A stretch of DNA of 64,000 nucleotides from JAVBOW01 sp031550615. GTDB lineage: Bacteria > Bacteroidota > Bacteroidia > Bacteroidales > Rikenellaceae. A program made the position numbers and the translations under genes. Numbering within the stretch: the first letter of the stretch is position 1; every line of letters begins with the position of its first letter. Of this stretch, positions 16,922-25,691 are shown piece after piece. The notes beneath the pieces are model-generated. The model worked only from the letters and a program-made list of their open reading frames with translations, did no database searches and was not told the DNA's origin. The stretch lies in assembly GCA_031550615.1 (NCBI GenBank), contig JAVBOL010000018.1, forward strand, positions 46,584-110,583, read 5' to 3'.

Positions 16922-18005
16922 TTATTGATTTTCCATTAAAAACGCTTTGATGAAGTCGTTTATTTCGCCGTCCAGCACCGCGCCCGTGTCCGAGGTCTCG
17001 TGACCTGTGCGGTGGTCCTTGACCAGTTTGTAGGGGTGCAGGGTGTAGGAGCGTATCTGCGAACCCCATTCGATCTTCTTTTTCTGCCCTTCGAGTTCGT
17101 TTTGCATCTCCATGCGTTTTTCCATCTCGCGCTGGTAGAGTTTGCTGCGCAGGATGCGCATGGCGTTCTCCTTATTCATCAGCTGTGAACGCGTCTCGGT
17201 GTTCTCGATCACGATGCCCGAGGGCAGGTGGCGCAGTCGCACGCCCGTTTCGACCTTGTTGACGTTCTGGCCGCCAGCCCCGCCGCTGCGGTAGGTGTCC
17301 CACTCGATGTCTGCCGGGTTGACGACGATCTCTATGGTGTCGTCCACGGCGGGCGACACGAATACCGAGGCGAAGGTGGTCTGGCGTTTGTTGTTGGCGT
17401 TGAAGGGCGAGAGGCGCACCAGGCGGTGCACGCCGTTCTCGCTCTTGAGGTAACCGTAGGCCATCTCGCCCTCGAATTCGATGGTGGCGGACTTCACGCC
17501 CACCTCGTCGCCGTCCTGCATGTCGGCAATGCGCACCTTGTAGCCGTTCAGCTCGCCCCAGCGCGTGTACATCCTTAAAAGCATGGCCGTCCAGTCGAGG
17601 CTCTCGGTGCCGCCCGCGCCCGAGTTGATCTCCATGATCGCGCCCATGCGGTCCTCGGGTGTGCGCAGCATGTTCTTCATTTCGAGCGCTTCGACGGCTT
17701 CCAGCGTCTTTCTGTACTGCTCGTCGAGCTCCTCGGCGGTGGCTGCGCCCTCCTTTATAAAATCGGGCATCAACTCCAGGTCGCCCACCAGCGCCGCGAT
17801 GCGGTCGTAGTCGGTGATCCACACGCGTATGGAGGCGACTTTCTTGAGTTGCGCCTCAGCTGCGGCAGGGTCGTCCCAGAAATCCGGGGCGGTGGTGCGG
17901 TCCTGCTCCTCCTCTAATTTGATTCGCTTGTCGGCGATGTCAAAGATGCCTCCCCAGCGCATCCTGGCGCCTTACAAGCTCTTTAATCTGGTCGGTGGTT
18001 GTCAT
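16922..18005 (-). CDS. prfB: Peptide chain release factor 2, expressed by programmed +1 frameshift
   Basis: The gene starts at ATG 18005 (MTTTDQIKELVRRQDALGRHL, 21 codons). It meets an in-frame TGA at 17942-17940 inside CTT TGA C and continues in the +1 frame from GAC at 17941 (DIADKRIKLEEEQ), giving about 360 residues. The tripeptide anticodon SPF (LVRLSPFNANNK), which reads UGA/UAA, marks it as RF2, and the peptidyl-hydrolysis motif GGQ is in SGGAGGQNVNKVETG. An ATG at 17962 in the second frame would give a truncated protein and should not be taken as the start. The regulatory logic is well known: low RF2 lets the ribosome pause at UGA and shift. It is followed at 8 bp by the lipoprotein gene. 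Confidence 0.95.
17939..17954 (-). promoter_or_regulatory. prfB: prfB programmed frameshift site with internal SD-like GGAGG
   Basis: Read on the minus strand in frame 0: GGG AGG CAT CTT TGA C. This is the canonical slippery CUU-UGA-C with a GGAGG sequence exactly three bases before CUU, as in Escherichia coli. The stimulatory SD is intact even though SD use is rare in this phylum. Confidence 0.93.
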
Positions 18006-18036
18006 TTTTTGCGTATTTGGCTGCGAAGCACAAAAA

Positions 18037-18060
18037 AAGCCCCGAACGCATCCGGGGCTT
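18037..18060 (-). terminator. Terminator of the leuS-radical SAM-barrel unit
   Basis: Stem AAGCCCCG / CGGGGCTT with an 8-base loop, followed on the minus strand by seven T. It separates the barrel gene (ends 18099) from prfB (starts 18005). Confidence 0.85.
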
Positions 18061-18098
18061 GTGTGCGGCGCTCATAGCCGCAAAGGTAATATTTTTCG

Positions 18099-18674
18099 CT
18101 AAAATAACACGCCCAGCGTAATGCGGTTACTGCGCGCCTTCGATTTCACGGCGTTGGCCACATTGTCAGCCGTGAGGCTCGATAATCCCCAGTCGTATTG
18201 GTACATCACCCTAAGGTGTTTAAGCAGGTCCACCCCGGCGCCCAGGGTCATGCCCCAGGTGAAGCGGTGCAGCTCATCGCCGTACGAGGCCCCGTTATTA
18301 CTCCACAGTCCGCAGTCCACGTAAGGGCCCGCGATGGCGAAAGGTTTTACGAGCGGGAACAGTTCGAACGTGTATTTCGCGTTCAGGGGCAGTTCGAGCG
18401 ACGAAAAGCGGTCCAGCGATTTATTCCCGTCGTAATCTGCCTTTACATTGCGCTGGATGAACACCAGTCCGGTGTTGATACCCAACCCGAGGATCAGGTC
18501 GAAGTCATAGGTAACCCCGACGCTGTATCCGGTGGCCGAGGAGATGAAGTCCTCGGACATGCTCACATCCGAGAGCTTCAGGTCGGTGAAGTTGGCCCCG
18601 GCCTGGATGCCGAATTGTGCGTTTGCGCCCAGGGTGCATAGCGTGGCGGCGATTGCGAAGATGATCTTTTTCAT
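18099..18674 (-). CDS. PorT-like outer-membrane beta-barrel protein
   Basis: 191 residues with a typical signal peptide (MKKIIFAIAATLCTLGANA, cleavage before QFGIQ). About eight amphipathic strands follow (FGIQAGANFTDLKL, GYSVGVTYDFDLILGLGINTGLVFI, LELPLNAKYTF, GMTLGAGVDLLKHLRVMYQYDWGL). It ends in RITLGVLF, with the aromatic final residue of BAM substrates. This is the small barrel family often labelled PorT/OMP_b-brl. Function is unknown and T9SS involvement cannot be assumed. It lies 30 bp after the radical SAM gene and immediately before a terminator. Confidence 0.8.
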   Translation of the reverse strand: MKKIIFAIAATLCTLGANAQFGIQAGANFTDLKLSDVSMSEDFISSATGYSVGVTYDFDLILGLGINTGLVFIQRNVKADYDGNKSLDRFSSLELPLNAKYTFELFPLVKPFAIAGPYVDCGLWSNNGASYGDELHRFTWGMTLGAGVDLLKHLRVMYQYDWGLSSLTADNVANAVKSKARSNRITLGVLF

Positions 18675-18704
18675 AATAGAAGGTTTTTTATGATAGATGT
18701 CCCG

Positions 18705-19481
18705 TCAACCCGCGACGCTGCACGGGATGCCGAGTTTTTCGACCTGCGCGGCGATCCCGCGCAACTCGTCGAGCGTTACCTTCTGCAAACCCTGTGCCGG
18801 GGTGTCGCGGTCGATGGTGTAGATCATCACGCTGCTCGGATTTATCTGCGGCAGCAGCGCCAGCCACGCCCCGATCTCGCGTTCGGTGGTGTTGTCGACC
18901 CTCTGGCCGCAGTATTCGCCGCGAAGGAACATCGTCTGGACGATAAGGTGGCCGTCGAAGAGTTTCATCGACTCGACCGTGCGGGCGACCGAATAGTCGC
19001 CCCGCGGGTTGTCTACCAGGCGCACCGTGTCGTCGAAGGCCGAATCCAGCTTGAGTATGTTGTTGTCCACGCGCAGCAGCGCGCGTCGCACGCCCTCTCT
19101 GCCGATCATCGTGGCGTTGCTCAGAACCGAAACTTTGGCGGAGGGGCACAGCGCGTCGCGCAGGTTAAGCGTGTCGTCTATTATGGCCTCGAAATCGGGG
19201 TGCATCGTCGGTTCGCCGTTGCCGGCGAAGGTGATCACGTCTGGCGGCGTGCCCGCGGCGACCATCTCGTTTAATTTGGCCGCTAACAGTTCGCGCACGT
19301 CCTCACGGGCGTTGAAACGCTGCTTTTCACCCTTCGACCCGCTCCAGCCGCACTCGCAGTAGATGCACTCGAAAGAGCACAGCTTGCTGGACAGCGGCAA
19401 CAGGTTGACCCCGAGGGACAGCCCCAGTCGCCGACTTTTGACCGGGCCGAATATCACGTCGCCATAGAGTGCCGTCGCCAT
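18705..19481 (-). CDS. Radical SAM protein (COG0731-like)
   Basis: 258 residues. The radical SAM cluster motif CxxxCxxC is at C35, C39 and C42 (CSFECIYC), preceded by VKSRRLGLSLGVNLLP. The SAM-binding GNGEPT (ITFAGNGEPTMHPDF) follows, along with SNATMI and QTMFLRGEY. The family relates to wybutosine-type and uncharacterised Fe-S enzymes, and no substrate can be named. It starts 2 bp after leuS, so it is tightly coupled to a tRNA-charging enzyme. A tRNA-modification role is plausible but unproven. Confidence 0.88.
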   Translation of the reverse strand: MATALYGDVIFGPVKSRRLGLSLGVNLLPLSSKLCSFECIYCECGWSGSKGEKQRFNAREDVRELLAAKLNEMVAAGTPPDVITFAGNGEPTMHPDFEAIIDDTLNLRDALCPSAKVSVLSNATMIGREGVRRALLRVDNNILKLDSAFDDTVRLVDNPRGDYSVARTVESMKLFDGHLIVQTMFLRGEYCGQRVDNTTEREIGAWLALLPQINPSSVMIYTIDRDTPAQGLQKVTLDELRGIAAQVEKLGIPCSVAG

Positions 19482-19483
19482 GC

Positions 19484-22264
19484 CTATATAACGATGTTAA
19501 TGATCTTACCCGGCACGACGATCACCTTTTTGGGCGCTTTGCCCTCGGTGTAGCGCGCCGTTTGCTCGTCTTCCAGCACCGCTTTCTCGATCTCGGCGGG
19601 GGTGATCCCCAGCGGCAGTTCCTTCTTGAAACGCAGCTTGCCGTTTATCGACACCGGATACTCGAATGAGCTCTCCACCAGGTGCTTGGCGTCGAACTCG
19701 GGGAATTTGGCGTCGAAGATCGTATCTGTGTGTCCCAGAACCGTTTGCCACAATTCCTCGGTGATATGCGGCGCGAAAGGCGCAAGCAGCACCGAGAGCG
19801 GTTCGAGGATCGCGCGCTTGCGGCATTCGCCCAGATCGCCCAGGCAGATCATAAAGGCGCTGATGGAGGTGTTGAAGGAGAAATTCTCGATGTCCTCGCC
19901 GATCTTGCGGATCGTCCTGTGCAGCGCCTTGTACTCCGCCGGCGTGGGCTGCTCGTCCGTGACCGCCGCGTTGCCGTCCTTATCGAAGAACAAGCGCCAG
20001 AAACGGCGCAGAAATTTGTGCACCCCGTCGATGCCGTTGGTGTCCCAGGGCTTGGCCTGTTCCAGCGGACCGAGGAACATCTCATACATGCGCAGCGTGT
20101 CAGCGCCGTAATTCTCGACGATCATGTCGGGATTCACCACGTTGAACATCGACTTGCTCATCTTCTCGACTGCCCAACCGCAGACGTATTTGCCCTCTTC
20201 GAGTATAAATTCGGCGTCGGCGAAATCGGGCATCCACTTCCTGAACGCATCGGTGTCGAGTATGTCGTTGCGCACGATGTTCACATCGACGTGTATCTCC
20301 TGCGTATCATATTGGTCTTTAAGCCCCAGCGACACATACTTATTCGTCCCCTTGACGCGGTAGACGAAGTTCGAGCGCCCCTGGATCATGCCCTGGTTTA
20401 CGAGCTTTTTGAATGGTTCGCTCTCGCAGATCACACCCAGGTCGTAGAGGAACATATTCCAGAAACGCGAGTACATCAAATGGCCCGTGGCGTGTTCTAT
20501 GCCGCCCACGTAGAGGTCTACGTTGCGCCAATATTCGTTGGCCTCCCTGCTTACCAGCGCCTTGTCGTTGCGCGGATCCATATAGCGCAGGAAGTAGGCC
20601 GACGAACCGGCGAATCCGGGCATGGTGCTCAGCTCGTAGGGATACCCCTCGGCGGTGTGCCACCCCTCGACGCGGGCCAGGGGCGGTTCGCCTTGCTCGG
20701 TAGGGCCGAAATCTTTTATGGCAGGTAACTCAAGAGGCAATTTGTCGTCGGCAAGCGGGTAGGCCACATCGTCCTTGTAGTAGATCGGGAACGGTTCGCC
20801 CCAGTACCGTTGGCGGCTGAATATGGCGTCGCGCAGACGGTAGTTGACCTGTTTTTTGCCTATCCCGCGCTTTTCGATCTCCGCGAACATCTTTTGTATC
20901 GCCTCGGCTACATCGAGCCCGTTTATCAGATCCGAGTTGATCAGTTTGCCCGATTTTGCGTCGTAAGAGGCCTGTTCGACGTCGCCGCCCTCGACCACGG
21001 GAATGATCGGAATGGAGAAATGGCGGGCGAAAGCCCAGTCGCGCGAGTCGTGCGCAGGGACGGCCATGATGGCGCCCGTGCCGTACCCGGCAAGCACGTA
21101 ATCCGATATGTAAACGGGTATGCGAACGCCGTTGAAAGGGTTGAGCGCATAGCTGCCGGTGAACGCCCCGCTGACCCGTTTTGTGTCGGCAATGCGCTCA
21201 CGCTCAGAGCGTTTTTTTGTTTCGACGATATACTCGTCGACGATGGCTTTCTGCCCCGGCGTGGTCATCGCGCCCACGAGGGCGTGCTCGGGCGCGAGTA
21301 CCATGAAGGTCACCCCGAACACCGTGTCGGGACGAGTGGTGAACACCTCCAACTGCGACCCTTTTTCTATGGTGTTGTCCTGCGAGGACTCGATCTCGAA
21401 GAACATCTGCGCGCCTTCGCTGCGTCCGATCCAGTTACGCTGGATCTCCTTGAGCGACTCACTCCATTCGAGATGGATCATTCCGTCGAGCATGCGCTCG
21501 GCGTAGGCGGTTATGCGCAGCAGCCATTGCTTCATGCGCTTTTGCTCGACCGGAAATCCGCCGCGTACCGACAGCCCGTCCTTCACCTCGTCGTTGGCCA
21601 GCACGGTCCCAAGGCCGGCGCACCAGTTGACCAGGGTATCGGCACGGTAGGCCAGACGGTAGTTGAGCAGCACCTCTTCGCGCTGCTTCTCGTCCATCGT
21701 GTTCCATTCGGCGGCGGTGAAGTCGAGTTGCCGCGTGCATGCGGCGTCCAGTCCTTCCGTGCCCCGCGCCGCGAAACGCTCTTCCAGAGAGGCGATGGGC
21801 AGCGCTTTGCCGGCGGCGTTGTCGTAATACGACTCGAACATCTTCACGAACGCCCATTGCGTCCAATGGTAATATTCGGGCTCGCAGGTGCGCACCTCGC
21901 GCGACCAGTCGTACGAGAATCCGATCTTGTCCATCTGCTCGCGGTAGCGGGCGATGTTGCGCTCGGTGGTCACCGCCGGGTGCTGACCGGTCTGTATGGC
22001 GTACTGCTCGGCGGGTAGGCCGAATGCGTCGTAGCCCATCGGGTGCAGCACGTTAAAGCCCTTCAGGCGCTTGTAGCGCGTGTATATGTCAGATGCTATG
22101 TAGCCCAGCGGGTGGCCGACGTGCAGCCCCGCCCCCGAGGGGTAGGGGAACATGTCGAGCACGTAGAATTTGGGGCGCGAGGGATCGACGCTCACCTTGT
22201 ATGTGCCGCGCTCGGCCCACTGTTTCTGCCACTTGGGCTCTATGTCGCGAAAATTATATTCCAT
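19484..22264 (-). CDS. leuS: Leucyl-tRNA synthetase
   Basis: 926 residues, a class I synthetase that charges tRNA-Leu. HVGH (the HIGH motif) is at residues 48-51 in LHVGHPLGY. A CP1 editing domain contains TTRPDTVFGVTFM and KRVSGAFTGSYALNP. KMSKS is near residue 700 (VEKMSKSMFNVVNPD), followed by the anticodon-binding helical domain and a C-terminal extension ending VVPGKIINIVI. Length is slightly above the common 800-880 but normal for Bacteroidota. It is first in the leuS-radical SAM-barrel unit, with a TAAATTTG promoter element upstream. Confidence 0.97.
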   Translation of the reverse strand: MEYNFRDIEPKWQKQWAERGTYKVSVDPSRPKFYVLDMFPYPSGAGLHVGHPLGYIASDIYTRYKRLKGFNVLHPMGYDAFGLPAEQYAIQTGQHPAVTTERNIARYREQMDKIGFSYDWSREVRTCEPEYYHWTQWAFVKMFESYYDNAAGKALPIASLEERFAARGTEGLDAACTRQLDFTAAEWNTMDEKQREEVLLNYRLAYRADTLVNWCAGLGTVLANDEVKDGLSVRGGFPVEQKRMKQWLLRITAYAERMLDGMIHLEWSESLKEIQRNWIGRSEGAQMFFEIESSQDNTIEKGSQLEVFTTRPDTVFGVTFMVLAPEHALVGAMTTPGQKAIVDEYIVETKKRSERERIADTKRVSGAFTGSYALNPFNGVRIPVYISDYVLAGYGTGAIMAVPAHDSRDWAFARHFSIPIIPVVEGGDVEQASYDAKSGKLINSDLINGLDVAEAIQKMFAEIEKRGIGKKQVNYRLRDAIFSRQRYWGEPFPIYYKDDVAYPLADDKLPLELPAIKDFGPTEQGEPPLARVEGWHTAEGYPYELSTMPGFAGSSAYFLRYMDPRNDKALVSREANEYWRNVDLYVGGIEHATGHLMYSRFWNMFLYDLGVICESEPFKKLVNQGMIQGRSNFVYRVKGTNKYVSLGLKDQYDTQEIHVDVNIVRNDILDTDAFRKWMPDFADAEFILEEGKYVCGWAVEKMSKSMFNVVNPDMIVENYGADTLRMYEMFLGPLEQAKPWDTNGIDGVHKFLRRFWRLFFDKDGNAAVTDEQPTPAEYKALHRTIRKIGEDIENFSFNTSISAFMICLGDLGECRKRAILEPLSVLLAPFAPHITEELWQTVLGHTDTIFDAKFPEFDAKHLVESSFEYPVSINGKLRFKKELPLGITPAEIEKAVLEDEQTARYTEGKAPKKVIVVPGKIINIVI

Positions 22265-22286
22265 TGTACGTGTGTTTTGCGAACCG

Positions 22287-22294
22287 CAAATTTA
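22287..22294 (-). promoter_or_regulatory. Promoter -7 element of leuS
   Basis: TAAATTTG on the minus strand, 22 bp before the ATG at 22264. The -33 element is not clear (TTTTG lies at 14 bp instead of 19). Confidence 0.5.
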
Positions 22295-22557
22295 ACTGTT
22301 TTTAAGCGCAAAACGAAACGCACCCGCGAGATTGCCCGGTCAGGCGCCATCCCTTAATTGTAATTACCGGAAAATGAGCAAAATAAAAATCAAGACAACT
22401 TATATTTATAAATTAAATTTATCAAATCCCAAACGATATAAAAATTAATAATATCAACCCCGTCCCAAAACCCCCGAAAACGGTCAAAAACCGTGAAAAA
22501 ACCGCGATTTCAGCATAAAAAAACTCGCATTATATATGGTGGTGTGGAAAAAAGCTG

Positions 22558-22565
22558 TATCTTTG
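22558..22565 (+). promoter_or_regulatory. Main promoter element of the ribosomal protein cluster
   Basis: TATCTTTG followed by CAG, 49 bp before rpsL, with an AT-rich upstream stretch. A -33 TTG is not obvious (TGGTGGTGTGG lies there), but the -7 element matches the consensus exactly. Confidence 0.7.
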
Positions 22566-22614
22566 CAGTCCATTTTGGATAATGGAAAGGGAATAATTAA
22601 CTAAAAACGAAGAA

Positions 22615-23019
22615 ATGCCAACTATTCAACAGTTAGTCCGTAAAGGCCGCGTCGCTCTGGTAGACAAGAGCAAATCGCCTGCGCTGGACTCGTGTCCCCA
22701 GCGCCGCGGTGTATGCGTGCGCGTGTACACGACCACGCCGAAGAAGCCTAACTCGGCGATGCGTAAGGTGGCCCGTGTGCGCCTTACCAACAACAAAGAG
22801 GTTAACGCCTATATCCCCGGAGAAGGCCACAACCTTCAGGAGCACTCGATCGTGCTGGTTCGCGGAGGCCGCGTAAAGGACCTTCCGGGCGTACGTTACC
22901 ACCTTGTCCGCGGCGCCCTCGACGCAGCAGGTGTGGACGGTCGCCGTCAGCGCCGCTCGAAGTACGGAGCCAAGAGGCCCAAACCAGGTGCAGTTGCCCC
23001 CACTAAGAAGAAAAAGTAA
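22615..23019 (+). CDS. rpsL: 30S ribosomal protein uS12
   Basis: 134 residues at the decoding centre. TTPKKPNSAMRK keeps the lysine (K42 in E. coli numbering) and VKDLPGVRYH keeps the second lysine whose changes give streptomycin resistance, so the allele looks drug-sensitive. The C-terminus has a typical short basic tail (APTKKKK). It is the first gene of the str-S10-spc-alpha run and is followed by rpsG after 54 bp. Confidence 0.98.
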   Translation: MPTIQQLVRKGRVALVDKSKSPALDSCPQRRGVCVRVYTTTPKKPNSAMRKVARVRLTNNKEVNAYIPGEGHNLQEHSIVLVRGGRVKDLPGVRYHLVRGALDAAGVDGRRQRRSKYGAKRPKPGAVAPTKKKK

Positions 23020-23073
23020 ACTGACACCTTAAGAGACAAACCGGGCCGCACGGCCCGACAACAAAACAAAACA

Positions 23074-23550
23074 ATGAGAAAGTCAAAGCCTAAAAAGCGC
23101 ATTCTACTTCCGGATCCCAAGTTCGCAGACGTTCTTGTGACAAGGTTCGTAAACAACCTTATGCTGGATGGTAAGAAGAGTATCGCCTACGCCATTTTTT
23201 ACGATGCACTCGACATGGTAGGTGAGAAGATGAAAGATGCAGAAAAGGCTCCTCTGGAAGTTTGGAAACAGGCACTCGAAAACATCACCCCCCAGGTGGA
23301 GGTGAAGTCACGCCGCGTAGGCGGTGCCACGTTCCAGGTTCCTATGGAAGTACGCCCCGAACGCAAGATTTCATTATCCATGAAGAACATGGTTCTTTAT
23401 TCCCGCAAGCGTCCGGGTCGCAGCATGGCGGAAAAACTCGCCGGCGAGATCCTTGCGGCCTTCAACCAGGAAGGCGCAGCGTACAAACGTAAAGAGGAAA
23501 TGCACCGTATGGCAGAAGCCAACAAGGCATTCGCCCACTTCAGATTCTAG
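23074..23550 (+). CDS. rpsG: 30S ribosomal protein uS7
   Basis: 158 residues, a primary binder that organises the 16S 3' major domain (the head). It contains the family motif KSIAYAIFYDALDMVGEK, and ends HRMAEANKAFAHFRF. In E. coli S7 represses the str mRNA; the 54-bp spacer before it is short and shows only a weak GGGCCGCACGGCCC repeat (about 23042-23056) that could be its site. The next gene fusA starts 9 bp downstream behind a true SD. Confidence 0.98.
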   Translation: MRKSKPKKRILLPDPKFADVLVTRFVNNLMLDGKKSIAYAIFYDALDMVGEKMKDAEKAPLEVWKQALENITPQVEVKSRRVGGATFQVPMEVRPERKISLSMKNMVLYSRKRPGRSMAEKLAGEILAAFNQEGAAYKRKEEMHRMAEANKAFAHFRF

Positions 23551-23554
23551 GAGG
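23550..23554 (+). promoter_or_regulatory. Strong Shine-Dalgarno before fusA
   Basis: TAGGAGGTCACAATG: GGAGG overlaps the rpsG stop codon and sits 5 bases before the fusA ATG. It stands out because most genes in this cluster have no SD. Confidence 0.8.
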
Positions 23555-23559
23555 TCACA

Positions 23560-25677
23560 ATGGCAAAGAGAGATCTTAATTACACACGCAACATCGGCAT
23601 CATGGCCCACATCGACGCCGGTAAGACCACTACCTCCGAGCGTATTCTGTTCTACACCGGAAAGACCCACAAGGTCGGCGAAACCCACGAGGGTACCGCC
23701 ACCATGGACTGGATGGCCCAGGAGCAGGAACGCGGTATCACCATCACCTCGGCGGCTACCACCGCCTTCTGGCAATATAAAGACCACCAGTACCAGATCA
23801 ACATCATCGACACCCCGGGACACGTCGACTTCACCGTCGAGGTGGAGCGTTCGCTGCGCGTTCTGGACGGCGCCGTGGCTACCTTCTGCGCCGTTGGCGG
23901 CGTGGAGCCCCAGAGCGAAACCGTTTGGCGCCAGGCCGACAAGTACAAAGTTCCCCGCATCGGTTACGTCAACAAGATGGACCGTATCGGCGGCGACTTT
24001 CTGAACGTCTGCGCCCAGGTGAAAGAGCGCCTCGGCGCGACCGCCCTTCCGGTGGTCCTGCCCATGGGTAAAGAGGCCAACTTCTACGGCCTGGTAGACC
24101 TTATATATAATAGGGCTATCATTTACAACGACGACCAGGTGGTTCGCGACAACTTCCACTACGAGGAGATCCCCGCAGATATGAAGGAAGAGGCCGCCGA
24201 ATGGCGCAACAAACTCATCGAGGAGGTTGCCGCCCTGGACGACGCCCTGATGGAGAAATTCTTCGAAGATCCCGATTCGATCACCCCCGAAGAACTGATC
24301 GCCGCCATCCGCCACGCCACCATCGAAATGGTTGTCGTGCCGATGCTCTGCGGATCGTCCTTCAAGAACAAGGGCGTTCAGTTGCTGCTGGACTACATCA
24401 TGGCCTTCCTCCCCTCGCCGCTGGACATCGACGCCATCATCGGCACCGACCCCCGCAACGAGCAGGAAGTAACCCGCAAGCCCGACGAGGACGAGCCCTT
24501 CTGCGGCCTGGCCTTCAAGATCGCCACCGACCCCTTCGTAGGCCGCCTGGCTTTCATGCGCGCATACTCGGGTAAGCTCGATGCAGGTTCGTATGTTTAC
24601 AACAGCCGCTCGGACAAGAAAGAGCGTATCTCGCGCCTCTACCAGATGCACTCCAACAAGCAGAACCCCATCGAAGTGGTCACTGCCGGCGACATCTGCG
24701 CGGGCGTAGGTTTCAAGGACATCCGCACCGGCGACACGCTGTGCGATGAGAAGAACCCTATCGTTCTCGAATCGATGACCTTCCCGGAGCCCGTTATCGG
24801 CCTTGCCGTCGAGCCCAAAACGCAGAAGGACCTCGACAAGCTGGGTATCGCCCTGGGTAAACTGGCCGAGGAAGACCCCACTTTCACCGTGAAGACCGAC
24901 CCCGACAGCGGCCAGACCGTTATCAGCGGCATGGGTGAGCTGCACCTCGAGATCATCGTCGACCGCCTCAAGCGCGAATTCGGCGTGGAGATCAACCAGG
25001 GCGCACCCCAGGTCAACTATAAGGAGGCCCTCACCAAGGAGGTGCAGCACCGCGAGGTGTTCAAGAAACAGACCGGCGGTCGCGGTAAGTTCGCAGATAT
25101 CATCTTCAAGATCGGCCCCGCCGACGAAGGTGTGACCGGACTGCAGTTCATCGACGAGGTGAAGGGCGGTAACATCCCCCGCGAATATATCCCCTCGGTC
25201 GAGAAAGGTTTCAAGTCGGCGATGGCCAACGGCCCGCTGGCAGGTTACATGATCGACTCGATGAAGGTTACCCTGGTCGACGGTTCGTTCCACGCGGTGG
25301 ACTCTGACTCGCTCTCGTTCGAAATCTGCGCCCGCAACGGTTTCCGCCAGTCGGCCAAGAACGCCGGCGCGGTGATCATGGAGCCCATCATGAGCGTGGA
25401 GGTTGTTACTCCCGAAGAGTCGATGGGTGATATCATCGGTGATTTGAACAAACGTCGCGGCCAGATCGCCGGCATGGAATCGCGCGGCGTGGCCCGTGTG
25501 GTGAAGGCCAAGGTGCCCCTGTCCGAGATGTTCGGTTATGTGACGGTGCTGCGTACCCTTTCGTCGGGCCGCGCCACCTCGTCGATGGAATTCTCGCACT
25601 TCGAGCCCGTTTCGCAGAGCCTCGCCAAAGAGATCATCGAGAAATCGGGCGGCAGCAAACACCAGGAATTGGAATAG
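23560..25677 (+). CDS. fusA: Elongation factor G
   Basis: 705 residues, the translocation GTPase. G1 is AHIDAGKTTTSE, switch II is DTPGHVDFTVEVERSL, and G4 is NKMDRIGGDF. Domains II-V follow, with the tip-domain IV sequence near GGRGKFADIIFKIGPA. Codons are strongly biased to C/G-ending ones except at codons 181-186 (CTT ATA TAT AAT AGG GCT), a sudden run of rare codons at 24100-24117. No tuf gene follows, unlike the str operon of E. coli. Confidence 0.97.
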   Translation: MAKRDLNYTRNIGIMAHIDAGKTTTSERILFYTGKTHKVGETHEGTATMDWMAQEQERGITITSAATTAFWQYKDHQYQINIIDTPGHVDFTVEVERSLRVLDGAVATFCAVGGVEPQSETVWRQADKYKVPRIGYVNKMDRIGGDFLNVCAQVKERLGATALPVVLPMGKEANFYGLVDLIYNRAIIYNDDQVVRDNFHYEEIPADMKEEAAEWRNKLIEEVAALDDALMEKFFEDPDSITPEELIAAIRHATIEMVVVPMLCGSSFKNKGVQLLLDYIMAFLPSPLDIDAIIGTDPRNEQEVTRKPDEDEPFCGLAFKIATDPFVGRLAFMRAYSGKLDAGSYVYNSRSDKKERISRLYQMHSNKQNPIEVVTAGDICAGVGFKDIRTGDTLCDEKNPIVLESMTFPEPVIGLAVEPKTQKDLDKLGIALGKLAEEDPTFTVKTDPDSGQTVISGMGELHLEIIVDRLKREFGVEINQGAPQVNYKEALTKEVQHREVFKKQTGGRGKFADIIFKIGPADEGVTGLQFIDEVKGGNIPREYIPSVEKGFKSAMANGPLAGYMIDSMKVTLVDGSFHAVDSDSLSFEICARNGFRQSAKNAGAVIMEPIMSVEVVTPEESMGDIIGDLNKRRGQIAGMESRGVARVVKAKVPLSEMFGYVTVLRTLSSGRATSSMEFSHFEPVSQSLAKEIIEKSGGSKHQELE

Positions 25678-25691
25678 TAAAAAAGTAAAAT

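Larger units (their letters stand above)
22265..22614. other. Divergent control region between leuS and the ribosomal str operon
   Basis: These 350 bp hold no gene. The central part (about 22370-22460) is very AT-rich, unlike the rest of the window, and could act as an upstream activating element for the ribosomal promoter. The leuS promoter element is at 22287-22294 and the rpsL promoter element at 22558-22565. An inverted repeat GGTCAAAAACC lies near 22484. Confidence 0.6.

Noticed and set aside
16922..17962. prfB starting at ATG 17962 without frameshift
   Set aside because: It would drop the conserved first 21 residues; CTT TGA C with GGAGG upstream explains the frame change better.
23374..25662. 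762-codon open frame antisense to fusA
   Set aside because: Shadow of a GC-rich, strongly codon-biased gene; the protein is low complexity and no promoter or start context fits.
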